The notes under the pieces were generated by a model. The model saw nothing but the letters and a program-made list of their open reading frames with translations, did no database searches and was not told where the DNA came from. Source: an uncultured bacterium (lineage in GTDB: Bacteria; Verrucomicrobiota; Kiritimatiellia; CAIKKV01). Taken from it: a stretch of 9,026 nt of DNA. The position numbers were made by a program, and so were the translations under genes. The DNA is taken from positions 1-9,026 of the forward strand of contig CAIKKV010000615.1 in assembly GCA_903828035.1 (NCBI GenBank), read 5' to 3'. Below are positions 1-5,971 of the stretch, piece after piece; positions within the stretch are counted from its first letter, which is position 1; each line of letters starts with the position of its first letter.

Positions 1-96
1 CTGCGAGCCAAGCTCCTCCGGAAATGGCATTCGCTTTTCGGCCCCCGTGAAGAAACAATCCTCGAAAAGACCTCAAAGGATGCCGAAAAGGACTGA
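1..96 (+). CDS. C-terminal end of an upstream gene (partial, unknown function)
   Basis: Frame 1 is open from the window edge to a TGA at 94-96 and encodes 31 residues, starting LRAKLLRKWHSLFGP and finishing with a charged tail rich in Lys, Glu and Asp. The stop lies only three bases before the ATG of the next gene, and the ribosome binding site of that gene (AAGGA, 88-92) sits inside these last codons, which is what an operon-internal gene end looks like. The piece is too short to assign a family. The basic/hydrophobic pattern LRAKLLRKW could be an amphipathic helix of the kind seen at the ends of membrane-associated glycan enzymes, but that is only inference. Confidence 0.6.
   Translation: MRAKLLRKWHSLFGPREETILEKTSKDAEKD
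88..92 (+). promoter_or_regulatory. Ribosome binding site for the methyltransferase gene
   Basis: AAGGA lies 7 bases before the ATG at 100. It supports this start over the in-frame ATGs at 106 and 112, for which the spacing would be 13 and 19 bases. It overlaps the end of the upstream gene, suggesting coupled translation. Confidence 0.6.
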
Positions 97-99
97 TTC

Positions 100-1536
100 A
101 TGGCCATGCGCATGTCCTTCCGCGATCCGTCGGGGTTTTGCTTCGTGCTCGAGAACCGCATCTTCCGCCTCGTTCACAGGGAAGCGGCCGCCCCTTTCGC
201 GGCTTTCCTGGCCGGCAAGGCCGGCCGTGAAGCGATCGGGCAGGGACTGGTTGTCGGAAGCCGGCGGCTGCCCCCCCCGGAGGCGCGCCTCTGGCGGGAC
301 CGCCTGACGGCGGAACAGCCCGACGCGCCGATTCGGGAAGACGACTCCCTGTACGAGCACGAGCGCGTCCCCTTCGTCAGCTACCCTTCCGAGTGGCCCG
401 CGGATATGCTCCATGCCGCCGCCGCGTTGACCCTGGACGTGGGCGATCGGCTGCTGGAGTCCTCGCTGGGCTTAAAAGACGCCACTCCTTATAATGTCCT
501 CTTCCGGGGCCCCGCCCCCATCCTGGTGGATGTGCTGTCGATTGAAGCGCGGACGCCCGGCGATCCCATCTGGATTCCGTACGCCCAGTTTTGCCGCACC
601 TTCCTGTTTCCGCTCCTGATGTGGAAGTTCTGGCAGCTGGATCCGGCCGGCTATCTTCTGCAATACCGGGATGGCATCGAGCCCGAGGCCTTCTACCGGC
701 TTTGCGGCTGGGGCCGCCGTTTGCGGCCCCCGGTTCTGCAGCATGTGTCGCTTCCCGTCTGGCTTGGAAAGCAGGCCGAAGGAAACGCCTCCGCGCGCCC
801 GCGCCTGCTCCGGAGTGCCGACCAGGCGCGGTTCGTTCTCGGCAGCCTCTACTCCGGCCTTCGGAAAGCCCTGGCGCAGGCCAGCCCCGCCGCCCGGTCA
901 AAAACGGTCTGTATCAATTACATGGGCACGCACAGCTATTCCGAAAACGGCTTTGCCTCAAAGGAGTCGCTGGTCCAGTCCTTTCTGGAGACCCGGCCAA
1001 AGGCCGTCCTCGACGTGGGCGCCAATACGGGCCATTTCAGCCTGCTGGCGGCAAAAGCCGGGGCGCGCGTGGTGGCGATCGATCTCGACCCCGGCTGCAT
1101 GGGCCGGCTCTGGCAGCGCGCCCGCGCGGAGCGGCTGGATGTGCTGCCCCTCGTGGTCAACCTCGCCCGCCCCACGCCGGCCGTCGGCTGGCGCAACAAC
1201 GAGTGCGCCAGCTTCCTGGAGCGGGCCGAGGGCGCCTTCGACATGGTGCTCATGCTGGCGGTGGTTCACCACCTGCTCGTCTCGGAGCGGGTGCCGCTCC
1301 CCGAGCTGGCCGCCCTGGTCTCCCGCCTGACAACCGCCTGGGCGGTGATCGAGTTCGTTCCGCCGGAAGATCCGATGTTCCGCCGCATTGTGCGCGGCCG
1401 GGAACACCTTCATGCCGGCCTGACGCCGGCCGCGTTCGAAGAGGCCTTTTCGCGCCTTTTCACGGTGCAGCGGCGGGAGCCGATTCCGGATTCAAGCCGC
1501 ATTCTTTACCTGTTTAAAAAACTATCATGTCCATAA
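100..1536 (+). CDS. Two-domain protein: kinase-like N-terminal region plus class I SAM-dependent methyltransferase
   Basis: The 478-residue product has a clear methyltransferase domain in its second half (about residues 265-478). The SAM-binding motif I is VLDVGANTGHF (303-313), the acidic motif II is VVAIDLDP (324-331, D328 or D330 contacting the ribose in the family model), and a motif IV-like DMVLMLAVVHHLL follows (381-393). The N-terminal half carries the block typical of this family: YPSEW (95-99), a helix ending in GLKDATPYNVLF (124-135), and PILVDVLS (140-147). K126, D127, N132 and D144 are spaced like a protein-kinase catalytic loop and its metal-binding Asp. Proteins of this architecture occur in polysaccharide and glycolipid clusters; I recall some being labelled NoeA-like, but I cannot confirm that here. 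The acceptor is unknown; methylation of a glycan or of its carrier is inferred. The gene ends 10 bases inside the next one. A run of eight C (271-278) encodes P58-P60 and leaves the frame intact. No signal peptide or membrane helix is evident, so it is probably cytoplasmic. Confidence 0.85.
   Translation: MAMRMSFRDPSGFCFVLENRIFRLVHREAAAPFAAFLAGKAGREAIGQGLVVGSRRLPPPEARLWRDRLTAEQPDAPIREDDSLYEHERVPFVSYPSEWPADMLHAAAALTLDVGDRLLESSLGLKDATPYNVLFRGPAPILVDVLSIEARTPGDPIWIPYAQFCRTFLFPLLMWKFWQLDPAGYLLQYRDGIEPEAFYRLCGWGRRLRPPVLQHVSLPVWLGKQAEGNASARPRLLRSADQARFVLGSLYSGLRKALAQASPAARSKTVCINYMGTHSYSENGFASKESLVQSFLETRPKAVLDVGANTGHFSLLAAKAGARVVAIDLDPGCMGRLWQRARAERLDVLPLVVNLARPTPAVGWRNNECASFLERAEGAFDMVLMLAVVHHLLVSERVPLPELAALVSRLTTAWAVIEFVPPEDPMFRRIVRGREHLHAGLTPAAFEEAFSRLFTVQRREPIPDSSRILYLFKKLSCP
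271..278 (+). repeat. Run of eight C inside the methyltransferase gene
   Basis: Eight consecutive C encode P58, P59 and most of the P60 codon in the N-terminal region of the two-domain methyltransferase. A one-base slip would truncate the protein early. The frame is intact here. Confidence 0.7.
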
Positions 1537-3026
1537 CGCTCATCCACCCATTCCTGCTCGCCGCGTTCCTCGCGCTAAGCGCCTTTTGCGAAGTTCGCCC
1601 GCTCGGCAGCCCCTCGGAAGCGGCGGCCCTGGGCCTGGGCCTGGTGCTCCTGGCCGGCGCCGGATTCGCGCTCTTCCGGCTCGGCGTCAAAAACACCGGC
1701 AAAGCCGCCCCGTTGACCACGGTTCTGCTGTTCACCCTGGGCTTGTCCGGAGAGCTCATCCTGGCCCTCAAAAAAACCTACATGCAGGCCTCGCTCTCGT
1801 TTTTACCCAACTTGGACAACCACTCCCTCTTTGTTCTCCTGCTGGCGATCCTCCTGATTCCCACCGGCCTCCTGATCTACGCCATTCTCCGATCCAAAGG
1901 CGATCTTCGGCAGGTTAACCAAGCCGTCACGGTGGTGATGGCGACACTTCTCGCGACAACCTTCGGCGGGTTATGGCTGAACCCGCGGGAAAGAGCCTTC
2001 CAAAAGACACTGAGCCCCCCACCCCTTCACCTGAAAATGCCGGAACAGCCTCCGGATATTTACTTCGTTATTCTTGACGCCCACACCAGCGTGGACGCAT
2101 TGCGCGATTACTGGAATTACGACTCGAAACCGCTGATGGATTTTCTCCGGAAAGCCGGTTTTCAAATTGCGCCCGGAGCGCGAAGCGAATATCACAGCAC
2201 CACCTTCAGTCTGGCCTCCCGTTTGAACATGCGCTACCCGCCGCCGGCCCTGAACGATTGGGCTGACCGTTACACCCGAAACGCCATGATCCGCCTCATT
2301 GAAGAAAGCACCGTCCCCGAGACGCTGTCCTCCGCGGGCTACAAGATCGTCAACCTCTCCATGCTGCCCCTGAAAAGCGCGGAGGCGAAATATCCGATCC
2401 TCCGCTGTCTCTGCTACCGGTCCGTCCGCCTTATGCTCCTGGATCGCTCTTTCCTGCGCCTCTTCTCGCTGTTGTCGCCCCCGCCCCCGGATTCGGCGAA
2501 ACATAATAAGGCCGCGGCTCTCTGCAGCCGGAAAATAAGGCCCCTTTCCGATCTCGCCGCAGTGGCGGCTGAATCGTGCGCTCAGCCCCGCTTTGTCTTT
2601 GTCCATTCGCTGATCACCCACCAACCGTATGTCTTTGCCCGCAACGGAAAGATTCACGCCCCCGTCCAAACTTCGATGCCCAACAGCGCCGGCGCCTACC
2701 TGGACCAACTCGTTTACGCCGACCGCCTGCTCATCCAGACCCTGACCCGCCTTATTGAAAAATCGGTCCGCCCCCCGGTGATCATCCTACAAGGCGACCA
2801 TGGATTTCGCTACCTGTCCAGCAGCCCGGCCGATAACAACAGGGAATCCTATTGCATGCTCCAAGCCATTCTTCTTCCAAGCCTCGAAAAAAACGAGCTC
2901 CCGGATGATTTCGCGCCCGTCAATACCTTCCGTCTGGTTTTCAACCACCTCTTCGCCACCCGGCTGCCCTACCTGACCCCTTCCTCCGCGGAACAAGCGA
3001 CTTCCCCCGCCGAGCCCGAGGAGTAA
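1527..3026 (+). CDS. Membrane-anchored sulfatase/alkaline-phosphatase-superfamily protein (hydrolase or transferase)
   Basis: The 499-residue product begins with about five hydrophobic helices (roughly residues 4-20, 35-52, 63-81, 101-121, 133-150), followed by a soluble domain that should lie outside the cytoplasmic membrane. That domain opens with PPDIYFVILDAH (175-186), in which D184 is the expected first metal ligand. The segment EYHSTTFSLASRLNM (221-235) matches the NYxxTxxSLASxLN signature of membrane sulfatase-like proteins, making T225 the likely catalytic nucleophile. FVFVHSLITHQPY (356-368) and LQGDHGF (421-427, D424 and H425) supply the remaining metal-site residues. Family members act as sulfatases, phosphatases, or phosphoethanolamine/phosphoglycerol transferases; the sequence does not decide between these. 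In this cluster it may add or remove a charged group on the exported glycan (inference). The start overlaps the preceding gene by 10 bases and has no good ribosome binding site, so translation is probably coupled. GC content is visibly lower than in the flanking genes. Confidence 0.8.
   Translation: MSITLIHPFLLAAFLALSAFCEVRPLGSPSEAAALGLGLVLLAGAGFALFRLGVKNTGKAAPLTTVLLFTLGLSGELILALKKTYMQASLSFLPNLDNHSLFVLLLAILLIPTGLLIYAILRSKGDLRQVNQAVTVVMATLLATTFGGLWLNPRERAFQKTLSPPPLHLKMPEQPPDIYFVILDAHTSVDALRDYWNYDSKPLMDFLRKAGFQIAPGARSEYHSTTFSLASRLNMRYPPPALNDWADRYTRNAMIRLIEESTVPETLSSAGYKIVNLSMLPLKSAEAKYPILRCLCYRSVRLMLLDRSFLRLFSLLSPPPPDSAKHNKAAALCSRKIRPLSDLAAVAAESCAQPRFVFVHSLITHQPYVFARNGKIHAPVQTSMPNSAGAYLDQLVYADRLLIQTLTRLIEKSVRPPVIILQGDHGFRYLSSSPADNNRESYCMLQAILLPSLEKNELPDDFAPVNTFRLVFNHLFATRLPYLTPSSAEQATSPAEPEE
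3018..3023 (+). promoter_or_regulatory. Ribosome binding site for the GT-B glycosyltransferase gene
   Basis: GAGGAG ends 9 bases before the ATG at 3033 and overlaps the last codons of the preceding gene. It fixes the start and suggests coupling across a 6-base gap. Confidence 0.55.
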
Positions 3027-3032
3027 CGCACC

Positions 3033-4202
3033 ATGCCCGCAACCTCTTGTGACAAGCCCGTCCGCGTCCTTCACCTGATCAGCCAGCTGACGGGCGGACG
3101 GGGGCACCTGCTCGTGACGGCCATCCCCTACTGGGTGGCCAATGGAATCCAGCCAGTTATCATCGCGCCGGGGAAAGTGATCCCGAAGCTCCAGGCCTTC
3201 CTCCGTGAGGCGGGCGCCCAGCTGATCCAGCCGGCCGAGCCCGCCGAGTCGCTGGCCCAGCAGCTGGCCTTTTTCGGCCGCCACCTGGAAACGTCCACCT
3301 ATGACGTTGTCCATATCCACGATCGCCGCAACCTCGGCATCCACGCCCGGATCGTCCGCCACCGCCACCAGGGCCCCATCGTCGCCACCATCCACGGGTG
3401 CGGCAAGCACCCGGGCCTGCGGGAGCGCCTCGCCAGCGCGCTCACCCGCCAGTGGAGCCAGAAGCGGCTCGGCGTCGCCTTTGTCGCCGTCAGCTCGGAC
3501 GTGCAGGCCATGGAAAAGCGCAATTTCGGCCTGAGCTGCCTGACCATCCCCAACTGGACGCGCCCCGACCTCTTCACGCCGCCCGATCCGGAACTCCGCC
3601 TCGCCCGCCGCCGCGAATGGAACATCCCCGGCGACACCCCAGTCCTGGTGACCATTGCCAATTGCGCATCGGTCAAGCGCCACGCCCTGATCATCCAGGC
3701 CCTGGCCCTGCTGAAAAAGGAGCGGCCCGACTTCCTGCTGCTCCACGCCGGCAAGGAGCGGGACGACAGCGAGCGGGTCCTCGCCGCCTCGCTCGGGGTG
3801 GAGTCGCAGATCCGGTTCCTGGGCCGGGTGGACAACGTGCCGGGCCTCCTGCAGGCGGCCGATCTTTTTGTCATGGCATCCTCCCGCGAAGGCTTGAGCC
3901 TGGCCAGCATCGAAGCCCTCTCCGCGGGCCTGCCCGCCGTGCTCACCCAAAGCCCCGGCCTCGCCTGCCTGGCCCGCTCCTTTTCCGGCCTGACGTACGC
4001 CGATTCAACGCCGGAAGCCCTGGCCGCGGCGCTGAAGGCCGCCCTGCTCGTCCCGCGCGCCCTGCGAGCCGAACAGGCCCGGGCCAACTACGCGACGGTC
4101 TGCACCCGGTTTTCACCCCAGGCGGGCGCCGCCTCCTATGCCGCGCTCTACCGGAACATGCTTGCGGAAAAGAGGTCCTTAAACACCCCTGCCGCCTCAT
4201 GA
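3033..4202 (+). CDS. GT-B glycosyltransferase (GT4/GT1-like group 1 family)
   Basis: The 389-residue product shows both halves of the GT-B fold. The N-terminal half starts with RVLHLISQLTGGRGHLL (11-27), the glycine-rich strand-loop-helix that faces the acceptor. It contains VVHIHD (92-97) and VATIHG (117-122), and the end of the domain, VAVSSD (151-156) followed by IPNW (172-175), is typical of GT4 enzymes. The C-terminal donor-binding half has VTIANCASVKRH (206-217, K215 near the expected phosphate contact), IRFLGRVDNVPGLLQAADLFVMAS (split around 260-283), and the E-x7-E signature EGLSLASIEALSAGLP (286-301, E286 and E294). Length is normal for the family. It is predicted to transfer a sugar from a nucleotide-activated donor to a lipid-linked or growing glycan at the cytoplasmic face; donor and acceptor cannot be read from the sequence. 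It overlaps the sulfotransferase gene by ATGA (4199-4202), implying coupled translation. Confidence 0.88.
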   Translation: MPATSCDKPVRVLHLISQLTGGRGHLLVTAIPYWVANGIQPVIIAPGKVIPKLQAFLREAGAQLIQPAEPAESLAQQLAFFGRHLETSTYDVVHIHDRRNLGIHARIVRHRHQGPIVATIHGCGKHPGLRERLASALTRQWSQKRLGVAFVAVSSDVQAMEKRNFGLSCLTIPNWTRPDLFTPPDPELRLARRREWNIPGDTPVLVTIANCASVKRHALIIQALALLKKERPDFLLLHAGKERDDSERVLAASLGVESQIRFLGRVDNVPGLLQAADLFVMASSREGLSLASIEALSAGLPAVLTQSPGLACLARSFSGLTYADSTPEALAAALKAALLVPRALRAEQARANYATVCTRFSPQAGAASYAALYRNMLAEKRSLNTPAAS

Positions 4203-5971
4203 AAACCCGGCTTTACCTGCATATCGGCCATCCCAAAACCGGCACCACCAGCATCCAGGACTACCTGCTGAAAAACGAGCTGCTGCTGCGCGCCCGGGGC
4301 TATCTCTACCCTCTGGCCGGCCGGCGACACGCCGCGCGGTTCGCCCATTTCCGCCTTTTCCCCATCACGCTTTATCATCAGGACGAAAACAACACGGCCC
4401 GGCGGGAGCTGGAGGCCCTCCGGCGAGAGGTCGCCCGGGAACGCCCCGCTGCCGTGATGATCAGCTGCGAAATCGCCTTCGCCGAGCAGGCCGACTGCCT
4501 GAAGGAGGCGTTCCGCGATTTCGACGTCTCCATCCTCTACTATATCCGTCGCCAGGATCAATGGATCGCCTCCTTCTATGCCCAGCGGACCAAGTACGCC
4601 AGAATGGCGGAGTTCCGGCCCCTGCGCGGCATGGCCCTGGAGTGGATCCCACCCTATCTGCAAACGATCCACCGCTTTGCCCTGGCCTTCGGCAAGGAAA
4701 ACGTTCACGTGCGGCCGTTCGAGAAGAACGCCTGGTTCAACGGCGACCTGATTCAGGATTTTCTCAGGGAAATCGGGCTGGATCCCGCCGGCTTCCCCCC
4801 CTCGGAGACGCCGCTCAACGAAAGCCTGAAGCCCGACTACCTGAAGTTCGCGCTGGTCTGCAACCAGCTGCCGCTGACGCGCCTCGAAGCCGCCAAGCTG
4901 CGGCGCGCCATTGTCGCCCTGTCCGACGCCGAAGCCAGGGCGCCCTCCGTCCCCCTGCTGGACGATGAGACGCGGCTCCGCATCCTGGAGCACTGCGCGG
5001 AAGACAACGCCCGGATCGCCTCCGAGTTCCTCGGCCGCGCGGACGGCATCCTGTTCCGCGAACCCTTCAAAAAGCAGCCGCTCTCCTGGCGGGAGACGGA
5101 GCCGCTCAGCCCCGCGGTCCAGCACGCCATCTTCGACCGCCTTCCCCCCACCGTCCGCGAATCCCTTTCTTCCCTTTCGCCTGAGATCCGGAACCGGCGG
5201 CCCGGCTTCGGATTTCTTCCCCCGCCCTGCCCCGACAACCCGGACGCCCAGCATCGCCTCTGGGCCCTTCGCGAACACGCCAGGCTGGCCCGCCTGCTGA
5301 ATGCCGAGCCCGCCGCCCCCACCATCCCCCCGCTTCCCGAAACGGCCTCCTCCCTGGAAGCCTTTCCGGAACGCCTGTTTTTCGAGCGAGTCCAGGCCGA
5401 CCTGGCCCGGATTCATTCAGCCGTTCTTGGCTGGCTGGCCGTGAATAGGCCGGATTTGTCCGCCCCTCCGCTTCCCCCCTTCTTCCTGCTGGCCCCGGAT
5501 TGCGCGGCCCTGGCGAGGGCCTTCCTGCTCCTCCCCCTGGGGCCGACCGAGCGCCTGATGCTCATGCGCAACCTGGCCCGCCTGTCCGACGGCGCCGGGG
5601 GGGGCCCCGTGCGCGTGGCCGCGGACGAGCTGAATCAGCCCGAGCCGCCGGACCCGGCGCAGCCTTCCGCGGACCGGCAGCAGGCCCTGTTCCTGCAGCT
5701 CGATCCCGGGGTGCGGGACATGCTGACGTTTTTCTCGGCGGCCGTCCGCGACCGGCTTCCCGGGCAGGCCTTCTGGCCCCCGATTCCCGCCAATGCCGCC
5801 CTCTGGCGCCGCCAGCTTCTCGAGCGCGACGCCCAGGCGATCCGGCGCGCCTTCGCGGCGCTCCAGGATCATCCGGGCTCCGGGCACGCCTCCTCTCACC
5901 CCGAACGCCCCTCCCTCAAACGCCGGCTCCTTCACTTCCTCCGTCACGTCCTGAAGGTGATCGTCCCATGA
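4199..5971 (+). CDS. Sulfotransferase-family protein with a long repeat-containing C-terminal extension
   Basis: The start is the ATG of the ATGA overlap at 4199-4202. The reading frame is open much further upstream, but the sulfotransferase domain begins immediately with YLHIGHPKTGTTSIQ (6-20), so this start is well placed; no strong ribosome binding site precedes it. PKTGTTS (12-18) is the 5'-phosphosulfate-binding loop of PAPS-dependent sulfotransferases. ILYYIRRQDQWIASFY (112-127) fits the 3'-phosphate-binding motif, with R117/R118 and S125 as likely contacts. The catalytic domain runs to about residue 290, closing with FLGRADGILFREP (277-289). The total of 590 residues is about twice the usual length. 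The remaining 300 residues contain repeated modules around F312, F395 and F498 (see the repeat entry) and end in a basic amphipathic segment (573-590). The predicted reaction is transfer of sulfate from PAPS to a sugar hydroxyl of the glycan (inference from family and neighbours). Runs of seven C (4795-4801) and eight G (5597-5604) do not break the frame. The gene overlaps the next by ATGA. Confidence 0.82.
   Translation: MKTRLYLHIGHPKTGTTSIQDYLLKNELLLRARGYLYPLAGRRHAARFAHFRLFPITLYHQDENNTARRELEALRREVARERPAAVMISCEIAFAEQADCLKEAFRDFDVSILYYIRRQDQWIASFYAQRTKYARMAEFRPLRGMALEWIPPYLQTIHRFALAFGKENVHVRPFEKNAWFNGDLIQDFLREIGLDPAGFPPSETPLNESLKPDYLKFALVCNQLPLTRLEAAKLRRAIVALSDAEARAPSVPLLDDETRLRILEHCAEDNARIASEFLGRADGILFREPFKKQPLSWRETEPLSPAVQHAIFDRLPPTVRESLSSLSPEIRNRRPGFGFLPPPCPDNPDAQHRLWALREHARLARLLNAEPAAPTIPPLPETASSLEAFPERLFFERVQADLARIHSAVLGWLAVNRPDLSAPPLPPFFLLAPDCAALARAFLLLPLGPTERLMLMRNLARLSDGAGGGPVRVAADELNQPEPPDPAQPSADRQQALFLQLDPGVRDMLTFFSAAVRDRLPGQAFWPPIPANAALWRRQLLERDAQAIRRAFAALQDHPGSGHASSHPERPSLKRRLLHFLRHVLKVIVP
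5126..5857 (+). repeat. Diverged protein-level repeats in the sulfotransferase C-terminal extension (three units, middle one weak)
   Basis: Aligning by eye, unit 1 (residues about 310-367, nt 5126-5299) and unit 3 (496-553, nt 5684-5857) share F at the start, L at +3, P at +5, VR at +7/+8, L at +11, S at +15, R at +19 and +21, PG at +23/+24, F at +27 and PP at +29/+30. That is 14 identities in the first 31 positions with no gap. Unit 2 (393-449, nt 5375-5545) keeps the F-to-P spacing of 23 (F395, P418), hydrophobic positions, and a following PPLPP, but is much less similar. Each unit looks like two helices joined by a proline-rich turn. No known domain is recognised. The repeat is in the protein; no matching DNA-level repeat was noticed. 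Confidence 0.6.
5597..5604 (+). repeat. Run of eight G inside the sulfotransferase extension
   Basis: Eight consecutive G are followed directly by CCCC, forming the palindrome GGGGCCCC at 5601-5608. They encode part of a Gly-rich linker (residues 465-470) between repeat units 2 and 3. Such a tract is prone to slippage or to base-calling error; in this copy the frame is intact. Confidence 0.7.
5954..5960 (+). promoter_or_regulatory. Ribosome binding site for the GT39-like gene
   Basis: AAGGTGA lies 7 bases before the ATG at 5968 and inside the final codons of the sulfotransferase gene. It supports the ATGA-overlap start rather than any of the upstream in-frame start codons. Confidence 0.65.

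Noticed and set aside
591..1517. Second plus-strand frame (308 codons) inside the methyltransferase gene
   Set aside because: Arg/Pro/Gly/Ala-rich out-of-frame translation; the methyltransferase motifs are all in the other frame.
2787..3950. Long minus-strand open frame (387 codons) opposite the glycosyltransferase gene
   Set aside because: Low-complexity composition with no motifs; it runs across the boundary of two well-supported plus-strand genes.
3398..4198. Upstream in-frame extension of the sulfotransferase frame
   Set aside because: This part is Arg/Pro/Gly-rich and lies out of frame over the glycosyltransferase gene; the sulfotransferase P-loop begins right after the ATG at 4199, which forms the ATGA overlap.
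4148..5416. Long minus-strand open frame (422 codons) opposite the sulfotransferase gene
   Set aside because: It is a codon-bias shadow in GC-rich DNA: Gly/Gln/Glu-rich, without recognisable motifs, and fully opposite a gene with clear sulfotransferase motifs.
5500..5967. Upstream in-frame extension of the GT39-like frame
   Set aside because: It is out of frame over the sulfotransferase extension, rich in Arg, Pro and Gly, and the ATG at 5968 has a good ribosome binding site and is followed directly by a membrane helix.
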